From contig JANOCD010000054.1 in the NCBI GenBank assembly GCA_031411995.1, positions 30,670 through 94,669 on the forward strand: a stretch of 64,000 nucleotides of DNA. Direction: 5' to 3'. Source of the DNA: Rudanella sp031411995 (GTDB lineage Bacteria > Bacteroidota > Bacteroidia > Cytophagales > Spirosomataceae). Positions within the stretch are counted from its first letter, which is position 1. Every line of letters starts with the position of its first letter. Under the pieces are notes generated by a model, which saw only the letters and a list, made by a program, of their open reading frames with translations, was not told the origin of the DNA and made no database searches. The translations under genes and the position numbers were made by a program. Below, one piece after another: positions 8,585 to 17,105 of the stretch.

Positions 8585-9286
8585 CTACATCGCCATCAAT
8601 GCTTGTTCAACCGTTTGCCGGTAAGAAGCTCCGACGGGAACCTGGGCCTGACCAACGAGAACATGGCGTGATCCCATATGCTGAACTTTCCAGGAGGCCA
8701 CCACAAACGATTTATGAATCCGTAAGAACAAATGCGGGGGTAATTTGGCGTAGACTGTTGCCAGAAAATCACTCACAACGGTCATGCCCTCCGTGGTATG
8801 CACTTTGCAAAATGCGCCGAACGCTTCAATGTAGTTGATGCTCTCGATGGGAATTCGGACAGACTCCCAACCGGCTTTCAGTACCACATAGTTCGGTTTA
8901 ACCGGTGTGATCTCGGCTGGTAAACGAATCAATACTCGCTGAACGGCTTTCTCCAACCGCTCCTGTGTGAATGGTTTGGTGAGGTAGTCGGCTACTCCCA
9001 ACTCATAGGAACGAACGGCATAGGCATCGGAAGCCGTGATAATAATGGTTTGCGGTGGATTGGACAGGCTTTCCAGAAAATCCAGCCCATTCATTACTGG
9101 CAAGATAACATCCATAAACAATAAGTCGATGGATTCTGACTCCAGAATAGGCAGTGCTGCCAACGGATTGGCCACCGAACCGGCCATCTGTAAGTTCGCA
9201 AAGGAGGCTAACTGCTCTTGTAATAAACGTTGATCGGTTTCATCATCCTCAATAATGACGTAGCGGTAGCTCTTTTCCAGATACAT
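8585..9286 (-). CDS. LytTR-family response regulator (orphan)
   Basis: A 233-residue two-component response regulator. The receiver domain (about 5-120) keeps the acidic pocket EDD 13-15, phospho-acceptor D59 in LLFMDVILP, T/S at 85-86 (IITAS) and K104 in DYLTKPF. A LytTR DNA-binding domain follows (about 130-230), with the typical FLRIHKSFVV and VPVGASYRQTVEQAL. The open frame extends 32 codons further upstream, but that part overlaps the divergent promoter and MYLEKSYRYVIIEDD is the normal family start. No LytS/YesM-type histidine kinase is visible in the window, so its partner is elsewhere. It is divergent from the GH20 gene. Confidence 0.9.
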   Translation of the reverse strand: MYLEKSYRYVIIEDDETDQRLLQEQLASFANLQMAGSVANPLAALPILESESIDLLFMDVILPVMNGLDFLESLSNPPQTIIITASDAYAVRSYELGVADYLTKPFTQERLEKAVQRVLIRLPAEITPVKPNYVVLKAGWESVRIPIESINYIEAFGAFCKVHTTEGMTVVSDFLATVYAKLPPHLFLRIHKSFVVASWKVQHMGSRHVLVGQAQVPVGASYRQTVEQALMAM

Positions 9287-9395
9287 GAGTGCGTAGAAAT
9301 GTGAGTCATATGAATTGTTGCGAGGCTGATGCAAAAACGGGTTGTGCAAAAACCGGGCCATATGCTTACTTTTGGTTTTCATTCACTCGTCACTT

Positions 9396-11711
9396 ATGTT
9401 CCGAAGCACCTTCTCAGCCTTGTTGCTACTCCTGACCACATCCTTAGCGTCGTTTGCCCAATCCGAAAATACCTATAATCTGCTTCCATTCCCAGCCCAG
9501 TTTTCGGGTCAGGAGGGGCAATTCACCCTCACCAACGCCACCCGTGTGGTGGCTGCTCCCAAAGATGCCGGGCAGCAGGCAGCCGCTCAACTGCTGGCCA
9601 ATCAGTTAAAAACGGCTTCTGGATTGCCCATTGCCGTGGTGCCTTCGTCACCCGCTTCGTTGAAGGGAAAACCCATTGTTTTTCAGGTGCATAAAGGCGG
9701 CCGGTGCGGGCCGGAGGGCTATATACTAAGTGTTAAGCCCGACCGCGTGACGGTGGAGGCCGAAACGCCCAAAGGGTATTACTATGCCGTGCAGACCCTG
9801 ATGCAACTCTTGCCAACGGCTGCTTTTAGCCCTAAACTGGTGCCGGGGGTTTCCTGGACGATGCCTGCCTGCCAGATTCTCGACCGACCCCGCTACGAAT
9901 ACCGGGGATTAATGCTCGATGTTTGTCGGCACTTTATGCCGGTGCCTGCCGTGAAAAAGTTTATTGATCTGCTGGCACGTCACAAAATGAACACCTTCCA
10001 CTGGCACCTGACCGATGATCAGGGCTGGCGCATCGAAATCAAAAAATACCCCAAACTGACTCAGATTGGCTCCACCCGAAAGGAGACGATGGTGGGGCAT
10101 TATGGGGAAAATTATCCCTTCAAATTCGATGGACAACCACACAGTGGATACTATACGCAGGAGCAGATCAAAGATGTTGTTCGGTATGCTACAGCCCGCC
10201 ATGTGACGGTTATTCCTGAAATCGAGTTGCCCGGCCATGCGTTGGCGGCCATTGCTGCCTACCCCGAACTCTCGTGTGAACCAACCAAGTCCTATGAAGT
10301 AGGCAAGATTTGGGGCGTTTACGACGATGTGTATTGCCCGACAGAAAAGACGTTTACGTTTTTGCAGGATGTGCTGACGGAAACGATGGCCCTGTTTCCG
10401 AGCAAATATATTCACATTGGGGGCGACGAATGCCCCAAGGATGCCTGGAAAAAAAGCGCGTTTTGCCAGAACCTGATGAAGCAACTCAAACTCAAAAATG
10501 AGGAAGAATTGCAGAGTTATTTCATCCGCCGAATCGACAAGTTTGTGACCAGCAAAGGCCGGGCCATCATCGGCTGGGACGAAATTTTAGAGGGCGGCCT
10601 TGCACCCAATGCCACCGTGATGAGCTGGCGCGGCATTGAGGGTGGCATCGAAGCAGCCAAACAAAAACACAAGGTGGTGATGACTCCAGGGGCGTTTTGC
10701 TACCTCGACAAATACCAGGGTGAACCCACGCAGGAGCCGCTTTCCATTGGCGGTTTTCTGCCCATCGAGAAGGTATATAGCTATGAACCAACGCCTTCTG
10801 AGCTAACCCCCGACCAGCAAAAGTACATTATTGGCGTGCAGGGCAACCTCTGGACGGAGTATATTGCAACGCCCGAATACGTGGAGTACATGACGTATCC
10901 CAGGGCCATTGCCCTGGCTGAAATTGGCTGGATGCCCGCCGGACCGCGCAACTTTGAGGATTTTTCGGTACGGCTCAAAAATCACCTCAAACGGCTCGAT
11001 TATCTGGGTCTGAACTACAGCAAACGCCTGTTGGATGTGCGGGCCAGTACGCAGTTCAACAACGATGGCCAGTTACAGGTGCGGCTGGAGAAATCGGACT
11101 CCGACAGCAAGATTTATTACACCACCAATGGCCGCGAACCCAGCACTAGCTCTACGGAATATATTACGCCGATTACCCTCAACAAAACAACCACCTTGCG
11201 GGCTATTACCACAGCGGGAGCCACGCTCAACGAGACCTTTGTCATTCACCGGGCCAAAGGCAAGTCATACACCAGCAACCTCAACAAAGCGGTAGACCCT
11301 GATGGCACCAAACTGACCGATGGCGAGGTGGCCCAAGGTGCAAAAAGCGAAATGGAGTGGGTTAGCTCGTGGGGGAAAGACCTCGAAGTGACCATTGACC
11401 TCGGCGAAGTCCGGTCAGTAACAAAAGTATCGGCAAACTTCCAGAAACGAATTCCCTACCGGGTTTTTCCGCCAACTTCGGTCGAAATTGCCCTGAGCCG
11501 CGACGGAACTGACTTTAAAGATGCGATTGCCCAGCCGGTCAACGTTCCTCTTGAGGGGCCATGGGCGGTGGTGCCGGTAGTTGCTGATTTTAAAACCGCC
11601 AAAGCCCGCTATGTTCGTTTAAAAGCTAAAAATGTAGGAATCACCCCCGCCGATCACCCCAAAGCTGGCCAGGGAACCACGCTGGGCATCGACGAAATCA
11701 TTGTAGAGTAA
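9396..11711 (+). CDS. Secreted GH20 beta-N-acetylhexosaminidase
   Basis: A 771-residue exported enzyme that removes terminal N-acetylglucosamine or N-acetylgalactosamine from chitin oligomers or glycans. A signal peptide spans 1-21 (SALLLLLTTSLASFAQ). The GH20 N-terminal alpha/beta domain precedes the barrel. Active-site elements are intact: HWHLTDDQGWRIEI, and HIGGDECPKDAW with the catalytic pair D344-E345. A chitobiase C-terminal beta domain (YYTTNGREPS) and a terminal F5/8-type discoidin-like domain (SVTKVSANFQKRIPYR) follow. ATG 9396 is chosen because the signal peptide starts there. It is divergent from the LytTR regulator, which could control it, though nothing in sequence proves this. 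Confidence 0.95.
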   Translation: MFRSTFSALLLLLTTSLASFAQSENTYNLLPFPAQFSGQEGQFTLTNATRVVAAPKDAGQQAAAQLLANQLKTASGLPIAVVPSSPASLKGKPIVFQVHKGGRCGPEGYILSVKPDRVTVEAETPKGYYYAVQTLMQLLPTAAFSPKLVPGVSWTMPACQILDRPRYEYRGLMLDVCRHFMPVPAVKKFIDLLARHKMNTFHWHLTDDQGWRIEIKKYPKLTQIGSTRKETMVGHYGENYPFKFDGQPHSGYYTQEQIKDVVRYATARHVTVIPEIELPGHALAAIAAYPELSCEPTKSYEVGKIWGVYDDVYCPTEKTFTFLQDVLTETMALFPSKYIHIGGDECPKDAWKKSAFCQNLMKQLKLKNEEELQSYFIRRIDKFVTSKGRAIIGWDEILEGGLAPNATVMSWRGIEGGIEAAKQKHKVVMTPGAFCYLDKYQGEPTQEPLSIGGFLPIEKVYSYEPTPSELTPDQQKYIIGVQGNLWTEYIATPEYVEYMTYPRAIALAEIGWMPAGPRNFEDFSVRLKNHLKRLDYLGLNYSKRLLDVRASTQFNNDGQLQVRLEKSDSDSKIYYTTNGREPSTSSTEYITPITLNKTTTLRAITTAGATLNETFVIHRAKGKSYTSNLNKAVDPDGTKLTDGEVAQGAKSEMEWVSSWGKDLEVTIDLGEVRSVTKVSANFQKRIPYRVFPPTSVEIALSRDGTDFKDAIAQPVNVPLEGPWAVVPVVADFKTAKARYVRLKAKNVGITPADHPKAGQGTTLGIDEIIVE

Positions 11712-11817
11712 TGTGTAATGAGGAATCGCACCGGCGAACCGGCATAATGCGAAATGAATATTCATTTCGCGACAGCCCATTTATCATTACGCATTCACCA
11801 TTACGCATTTTTATTCT
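11712..11817. repeat. Intergenic palindrome and CATTACGCATT repeats
   Basis: A perfect 22-bp palindrome at 11749-11770 (half-site GCGAAATGAAT) is flanked by CATTACGCATT at two places (about 11785-11813) and the near-complement AATGTGTAATG at 11710-11720. The outer copies can pair around the central palindrome into a cruciform. It lies between two same-strand genes and may terminate the GH20 transcript or be a remnant of a small intergenic repeat. Confidence 0.6.
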
Positions 11818-12444
11818 ATGGACTTCGCTTCGTTTACGGATGCTATTCAACGCCGGTTACAGCAACCCCTGCCGGGGGTGGCTGCGCATCAGCGTATGAT
11901 GGCGGGCGCACGAATGCGACTGAATAGTAAGCCCAACGAACGGACCCGGAAGAGTGCCATTCTGATTCTGTTTTATCCCTACCACGGTGAGATTTATTTG
12001 CCCCTGATTTTGCGGCCTTTGTATGACGGCGTTCATGCCGGACAGATGGCGTTTCCGGGTGGACGACATGAACGCACCGACGAAAACCTCATCAGAACAG
12101 CCCTCCGCGAAGCCCAGGAAGAAATTGGCATCCGCGTATCCGACGTGAAAATTTTGGGGGAACTGACGGAGTTGTTTATCCCCCCCAGTAATTTCTTTGT
12201 GCAGCCGGTGGTGGGCATGATGAACTACCGCCCGGATTTTTATCCCGACCCCCGCGAAGTCGAGGAAGTTGTGGAGGTTCCTCTGGATGTGCTGCTTGAT
12301 GAAACCATTGTGGGCGATACGCAAATCGACATCAAAGGAGTGAAGATCGACGCGCCGTTTTTTCAAATACAAAACCACAAAGTCTGGGGAGCCACTGCCA
12401 TGATGATCAGCGAGTTACTGGCAGTGATTGAATCAGCTAAATGA
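11818..12444 (+). CDS. CoA pyrophosphatase-type Nudix hydrolase
   Basis: A 208-residue cytosolic Nudix enzyme. The Nudix box FPGGRHERTDENLIRTALRE continues into AQEEIGI, and it is preceded by RPLYDGVHAGQMAFPGG, the element that marks the CoA pyrophosphatase (NudL/PCD1, UPF0035) branch. Such enzymes cleave CoA or oxidised CoA to 3',5'-ADP and phosphopantetheine. The gene ends in TGA one base before the ATG of the SDR gene, so the two are almost certainly translated from one message. Confidence 0.88.
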   Translation: MDFASFTDAIQRRLQQPLPGVAAHQRMMAGARMRLNSKPNERTRKSAILILFYPYHGEIYLPLILRPLYDGVHAGQMAFPGGRHERTDENLIRTALREAQEEIGIRVSDVKILGELTELFIPPSNFFVQPVVGMMNYRPDFYPDPREVEEVVEVPLDVLLDETIVGDTQIDIKGVKIDAPFFQIQNHKVWGATAMMISELLAVIESAK

Positions 12445-12445
12445 A

Positions 12446-13216
12446 ATGATCTTTCAAAACCATTCCGCCATTGTTACCGGGGCGGGGCAGGGCATTGGAT
12501 TTGCCATTGCGGAAGGGCTTTGCCAGCAGGGAGCCAGGGTGTTGCTCAACGATCTGGACGAGAGCCTGTGCCACGAAGCCGCCAACCGAATTCAGCAAGC
12601 TGGGGGCAATTGCCGGGCGTTGGCGGGCGATGCTTCCGACGTTACCTTTACCCGAACACTGGTGCAAACGGCTGTCGATCAGTTTGGTAGTCTCGATTTG
12701 CTGGTGGCCAATGCGGGCCTGACCCATTTTGGTGATTTCTTTGAGTTCGACCCGGCCCACTTCGAGCAGGTACTGAACCTGAACCTTCGGGGAAGCTTTT
12801 TTCTGACACAGGCCGCGGCCCGGCAAATGCGGACGCAGGGACGGGGTGGCAGCGTATTGCTGATGTCGTCGGTGGTGGGGCATCAGGCGCACCCCGGTTT
12901 GGCGGCCTACAGTATGACCAAAGCCGCGTTGGAGATGTTAGCCAAAAACCTCGTCATAGACCTGTCGCCCCACGGCATCACAATCAATGCCCTCGCCCCC
13001 GGTGCCACCCAAACCGAACGCACGTTGGACGACCCGACCTACGTGCCGATCTGGTCGCGGATTACACCGATGGGCCGCCCGGCCACCGTTGCCGACATGA
13101 CCCATGCAGCCCTGTTTTTGCTTCACCCGGCCTCGCGGCACATCACCGGCCAAAGTTTGGTGGTCGATGGAGGCTGGACGAGTGTGAGTTTGCCGCCTAC
13201 TTCCTTCCAAGAGTAA
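12446..13216 (+). CDS. SDR family NAD(P)-dependent oxidoreductase
   Basis: A classical short-chain dehydrogenase of 256 residues. The Rossmann motif TGAGQGIG is at 11-18, NAG at 89-91, catalytic S142 and the YxxxK pair Y155/K159 in AYSMTKAAL. The segment INALAPGATQTE (about 180-191) is the usual post-catalytic element. It resembles the glucose 1-dehydrogenase / 3-oxoacyl-ACP reductase subgroup, but the substrate cannot be told. The frame is also open from a TTG six codons upstream, but ATG 12446 follows the Nudix stop with one base between. The 3' end overlaps the convergent EamA gene by 20 bases. Confidence 0.9.
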   Translation: MIFQNHSAIVTGAGQGIGFAIAEGLCQQGARVLLNDLDESLCHEAANRIQQAGGNCRALAGDASDVTFTRTLVQTAVDQFGSLDLLVANAGLTHFGDFFEFDPAHFEQVLNLNLRGSFFLTQAAARQMRTQGRGGSVLLMSSVVGHQAHPGLAAYSMTKAALEMLAKNLVIDLSPHGITINALAPGATQTERTLDDPTYVPIWSRITPMGRPATVADMTHAALFLLHPASRHITGQSLVVDGGWTSVSLPPTSFQE

Positions 13217-14117
13217 CCAACACCACCCCGGCTACCACAATGGCTGCGCCGATGAGGGATTGGGCAGTAAAGATTTCGCCTGCAAACAGGGTGCCGAGGA
13301 TCATGGCTACCACGGGGTTCACGTAGGCATAGGTGGAAACCAGCGTAGGGGGCGCGTTGCGAGCCAGCCACGCATAGGACGAGAAGCCGATGATGGAGCC
13401 GAAAATGATTAGATAGACTACGGAACCGATGGCTTTGGCGGGAGCATCCAAAATGCTTATTAGGGTGACGGGTTCCACCAAAAGGCTGAAAACCAACAGC
13501 ATAATTCCCCCGGCGAGCATCTGCAAACTGCTCGACATCACTTGCGCGGGTAAGGGCAAACGCGCCGAATAAAGGGTACCAAGTGCCCAGGTCACGTTTG
13601 CAATCATCACCAGACCTGCACCTATGAGATTGTCTTCGATGGTGCCGGAAGCCTGCATTTTGTCGGGTTTGATCAGAAAACAAATACCCACGAACCCCAG
13701 CAACAAACCCGACAGAGCCAGATTGGATGGGCGCGTTTTGGCAAACCCTAACCAGTTGATCGACAGCAAAAACACGGGCATAGTGGCCGCCAGCAAAGCC
13801 GCCATCCCCGTTGGAATGTGTTGCAGCGCAACCGACAAGCAACCGTTGGCAATGGTCAGCAGCAACAGCCCAATGATACCTGCCGAGCGAACATGTGTCC
13901 AATTCGGGCGGGGTGTTCCGGTCAGGCGGGCATAGCTGTAGAGCAGCGTACCGGCTACCAAAAACCGAATCGACGACATATAAAGCGGAGGCATCTGTTC
14001 GGTCATGAAATGGATGAACAGGTAGGTGGACCCCCACAAAATATAGACTGTCACGAGGGCCAGCCAAAGAGTCAATCGCTTTGGTGGAACGGGAATCGGT
14101 TGTAAAGTAGTCTGCAT
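13197..14117 (-). CDS. EamA/DMT family transporter
   Basis: A 306-residue inner-membrane protein with about ten hydrophobic helices in two EamA repeats. Features include WLALVTVYILWGSTYLFIHF at the start of repeat one and SIIGFSSYAWLARNAPP in repeat two, typical of the drug/metabolite transporter superfamily (PecM/YedA-like exporters). The start MQTTLQPIPVPPKRLTLW at 14117 is preferred; the longer open frame adds 37 polar residues without family support. Its 3' end overlaps the SDR gene on the other strand by 20 bases. The substrate is unknown. Confidence 0.88.
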   Translation of the reverse strand: MQTTLQPIPVPPKRLTLWLALVTVYILWGSTYLFIHFMTEQMPPLYMSSIRFLVAGTLLYSYARLTGTPRPNWTHVRSAGIIGLLLLTIANGCLSVALQHIPTGMAALLAATMPVFLLSINWLGFAKTRPSNLALSGLLLGFVGICFLIKPDKMQASGTIEDNLIGAGLVMIANVTWALGTLYSARLPLPAQVMSSSLQMLAGGIMLLVFSLLVEPVTLISILDAPAKAIGSVVYLIIFGSIIGFSSYAWLARNAPPTLVSTYAYVNPVVAMILGTLFAGEIFTAQSLIGAAIVVAGVVLVTLGRK

Positions 14118-14269
14118 AATAAGTGAACGAAACTCTTCTTCATAAAAGTAAAGACGCGCTTTGGGTTCCCCGATACCCCGTTCGTCCTTAATTTGTGTTA
14201 ATTGACCACAAATAGTTTTAGTGTACAAATAGACCCGCTTACTTTAACGTTCCATTCAAAACCACCTGT

Positions 14270-17029
14270 ATGTTTCGTCTTTCCTTTGTTTGCCTGTTGC
14301 TCCTGACTTCTGTTCTGACCACCCACGCCCAGGGTATTCGGGGAGTTATTAAAAATGACAAAGGCGATGTGCTGCCCTATGCAGCCATTGTCGTGAAAAA
14401 CACAACGTTTGGTACGATTTCCAACACCGAAGGCCGCTATGAGGTGCCCCTGACACCGGGCCGTTATGAGCTGGTGTTTCAGTACCTCGGTTTTCAGACC
14501 CAACAAAAATCGGTGGAGGTGAAAGCGACCGGCTTTGAAACCGTCGATGTGGTGATGACTGAACAGGCGTTTCGGTTGCAGGAGGTGCAGGCCCGCTCGA
14601 CCAACGAAGACCCCGCCTACACGATCATGCGCCGGGCCATTGCCAAAAGCAAATTCCACCAGTTGCAGGTGAACAGCTACACGGCGCGAGTCTATGGCAA
14701 GGGGTCATTTGTTGTGGAAAGTATTCCGAAACTGATCGAGAAAATGGCGGGCAAACAACTGAAAGAGGCCGAGCAGGAAGCCAATTTCAAGGTAGGCGTA
14801 CCAAACGTGTTCGAGTCGGTGGCCGAGGTCACGTTTCAGCAACCCAACACCTACCGCCGACGGCTGATTGCTTCGCGCAACTCGCAAACAAACGAACTCA
14901 TTCCGGCTCAGTTTGGTATGGGATCATTCTACCGACCGGAGATCAACAACGCCGTTTCGCCCCTCTCGCCCAAAGCGTTTGCGTACTATAAATTCGAGTA
15001 TGAAGGCACGTTTCGGGAGCAAAGTGGAGGTAATCCTGTGGAGATCAGCAAGATTCGGGTGACCCCGCGCTCGTGGGGCGAAGGCGTTTTTCGGGGCGTT
15101 ATTTATATCATCGAAAACTCCTGGGCCTTGCACAGTTTGCAGTTGGAACAGGTTCTTCAACAAGGATTTACAATCAATTTACGCCAGACTTATACCCCCA
15201 TTCAGAACGTGTGGATGCCTGTGAACGGACGCATTTCGTTCAAAGGATCATTTTTCGGCGTGAAGGGCGGGGGCGAGGCCGTGGTTAGTTATCAGTACCG
15301 AAATCTGAAAGTGAACCCCGCGTTTGTGGATGAGGTGGTGGTTCTGGATGAGAAAAAATTCAAGGCCGAAACCCCGATTTCCAAGCGCGACGTGAAGAGT
15401 CAATCGCTGGATGAACTGGTGAAAAGTCAGAAAGAGTTTTCGACCAAAAACCTCCGGCAAATGATGAAAGAATACGAAAAGCAGGAGTTTAAAGAACGAA
15501 AAAAACGCAAAGAAGATGTGGCCGTTGTCCGCAACGATTCTTCCAGCATCGACTCGCTGGCGGGCAAACGCAGCACAATGTACTGGGATTCACTGCGGTC
15601 GGTGCCGCTCACGAATGCCGAAATCAGAAGCTATGTCCGCAACGACAGTTTGAAAATCGTTCGGGAGGTAAAGGCCAAAAAAGACTCCGTTAAAGTGGCT
15701 AAAAAAGATTCTACCAAGAGCAGTTCGTCGGTCAAAATCAGCCAATTATGGGAGGGAGCCAACTGGCGACTCGGTAACCGGACCAACCTTCGTTATGACA
15801 GCCCCTTGAGCGACCCGTTCGGGAGTTCCGGGTATAACACAGTGGAGGGCTATTGGCTACAGGCGGGGGTAAAACTGAATATTCGGGGCGGGGCCGTGGA
15901 CACCTTGAAAAAGGGCAAATATCCGCAATATAAACCCGGCCCCAACTGGACAGTGGGCGGTTTGGCGCGTTTGCGTCTGGCCGGTAAAGGTTTTGATTCA
16001 CAGCGGGTTATTGGCTATGGGTTGGCTCAGTATGCCTATAAAAACACGGTAATCGGCGTTCAGGCGGGACGATATGTGTCGCAACTAAACCCTGACAAAC
16101 CCATTGGCGATGCCCTGAATACGATCACGACACTCTTGTTCGAGCAGAACTTTTTAAAAGAGTACCAGAAAGATTTCATTCGGCTTTCGGCGGATCTGAA
16201 ACCGATCAAAGACCGCCTGACACTAACCGGCTCCCTCGAATATGCCGAACGAACTGAACTGTTCAACTACCGCGAAGACCTGCGCCCAATCATCAACTGG
16301 CGCAACCGGGCTTACACGCCCAACCGGTTGACGAATGCCGAGGTGGGATCGTCGGCTTTTCCGGTGCATCAGGCATTGGTGCTGAACCTGTTAGCTACGG
16401 CCCGAATGGGGGCACCCCGTTTTTATGTCCGCAATGGCCGTCGGTTCAGCCGCCCTAACAACGACGCGCCCCTGCTCTCGCTGAACTACCGGAAAGGTAT
16501 TTCAGGTGTTGGCAGCAGTACCCGGAACGCCGGATCGGCAGACTACGATTTCTTGCAGGCCCGCATCAGCCATTCGTTCGAGACGGGCATTCGGAGCCGG
16601 TTAAGTTATAACCTTTCAGCGGGGGCTTTCCTGAACGACAAGGTAGTTTACTTTCCTGATTTCCGGCACTTTGCGGGCAACCAGTTTTTCTTCCAGCAGG
16701 GCGACCCGGTCAGCGTTTTCCGCCTGTTGCCCTATTACCAATATAGCACTGGCAAACGGTTCGCCGAAGCCCACGTGTTGGGTGAATTCCGCAAGTTCGT
16801 GCTGACCCAACTGACCATTTCCCGCCTGCTCGATCTCAAAGAAAACGTGTTTGTGCATTATCTGGCCACACCCTCGTCGCGCAACTACACTGAAGTCGGC
16901 TACGGATTGAACGGCTTAATACCCAAAATTCTGCCTGTTTTCCGGGTCGAAGTCATCAGCCAATTTCAAGACTGGAAATACCGGGGATTGGGCTTCCGGA
17001 TTGGAACAACGCTGAATTTTGGGCGGTAG
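14270..17029 (+). CDS. DUF5686 and carboxypeptidase-like regulatory domain outer-membrane protein
   Basis: A 919-residue envelope protein. A signal peptide covers 1-20 (LLLLTSVLTTHAQ). A CarboxypepD_reg-like beta domain (about 22-100: IRGVIKNDKGDVLPYAAIVV) is followed by the DUF5686 body (EDPAYTIMRRAIAKSKFHQ is its hallmark start). A lysine-rich linker at about 400-490 separates this from a C-terminal region of alternating beta strands ending GFRIGTTLNFGR, which looks like an outer-membrane beta-barrel. The function of DUF5686 proteins is not established; they are widespread in Bacteroidota. The next gene's start codon lies 77 bp past its stop, so a separate or shared promoter is possible. 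Confidence 0.9.
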   Translation: MFRLSFVCLLLLTSVLTTHAQGIRGVIKNDKGDVLPYAAIVVKNTTFGTISNTEGRYEVPLTPGRYELVFQYLGFQTQQKSVEVKATGFETVDVVMTEQAFRLQEVQARSTNEDPAYTIMRRAIAKSKFHQLQVNSYTARVYGKGSFVVESIPKLIEKMAGKQLKEAEQEANFKVGVPNVFESVAEVTFQQPNTYRRRLIASRNSQTNELIPAQFGMGSFYRPEINNAVSPLSPKAFAYYKFEYEGTFREQSGGNPVEISKIRVTPRSWGEGVFRGVIYIIENSWALHSLQLEQVLQQGFTINLRQTYTPIQNVWMPVNGRISFKGSFFGVKGGGEAVVSYQYRNLKVNPAFVDEVVVLDEKKFKAETPISKRDVKSQSLDELVKSQKEFSTKNLRQMMKEYEKQEFKERKKRKEDVAVVRNDSSSIDSLAGKRSTMYWDSLRSVPLTNAEIRSYVRNDSLKIVREVKAKKDSVKVAKKDSTKSSSSVKISQLWEGANWRLGNRTNLRYDSPLSDPFGSSGYNTVEGYWLQAGVKLNIRGGAVDTLKKGKYPQYKPGPNWTVGGLARLRLAGKGFDSQRVIGYGLAQYAYKNTVIGVQAGRYVSQLNPDKPIGDALNTITTLLFEQNFLKEYQKDFIRLSADLKPIKDRLTLTGSLEYAERTELFNYREDLRPIINWRNRAYTPNRLTNAEVGSSAFPVHQALVLNLLATARMGAPRFYVRNGRRFSRPNNDAPLLSLNYRKGISGVGSSTRNAGSADYDFLQARISHSFETGIRSRLSYNLSAGAFLNDKVVYFPDFRHFAGNQFFFQQGDPVSVFRLLPYYQYSTGKRFAEAHVLGEFRKFVLTQLTISRLLDLKENVFVHYLATPSSRNYTEVGYGLNGLIPKILPVFRVEVISQFQDWKYRGLGFRIGTTLNFGR

Positions 17030-17105
17030 AGGGAGTGCCTGTCACGAATTTCCTCATCTTTGCACAAATCAACTACTTTTTAGGATTATTAAAATCAACC
17101 CACTG

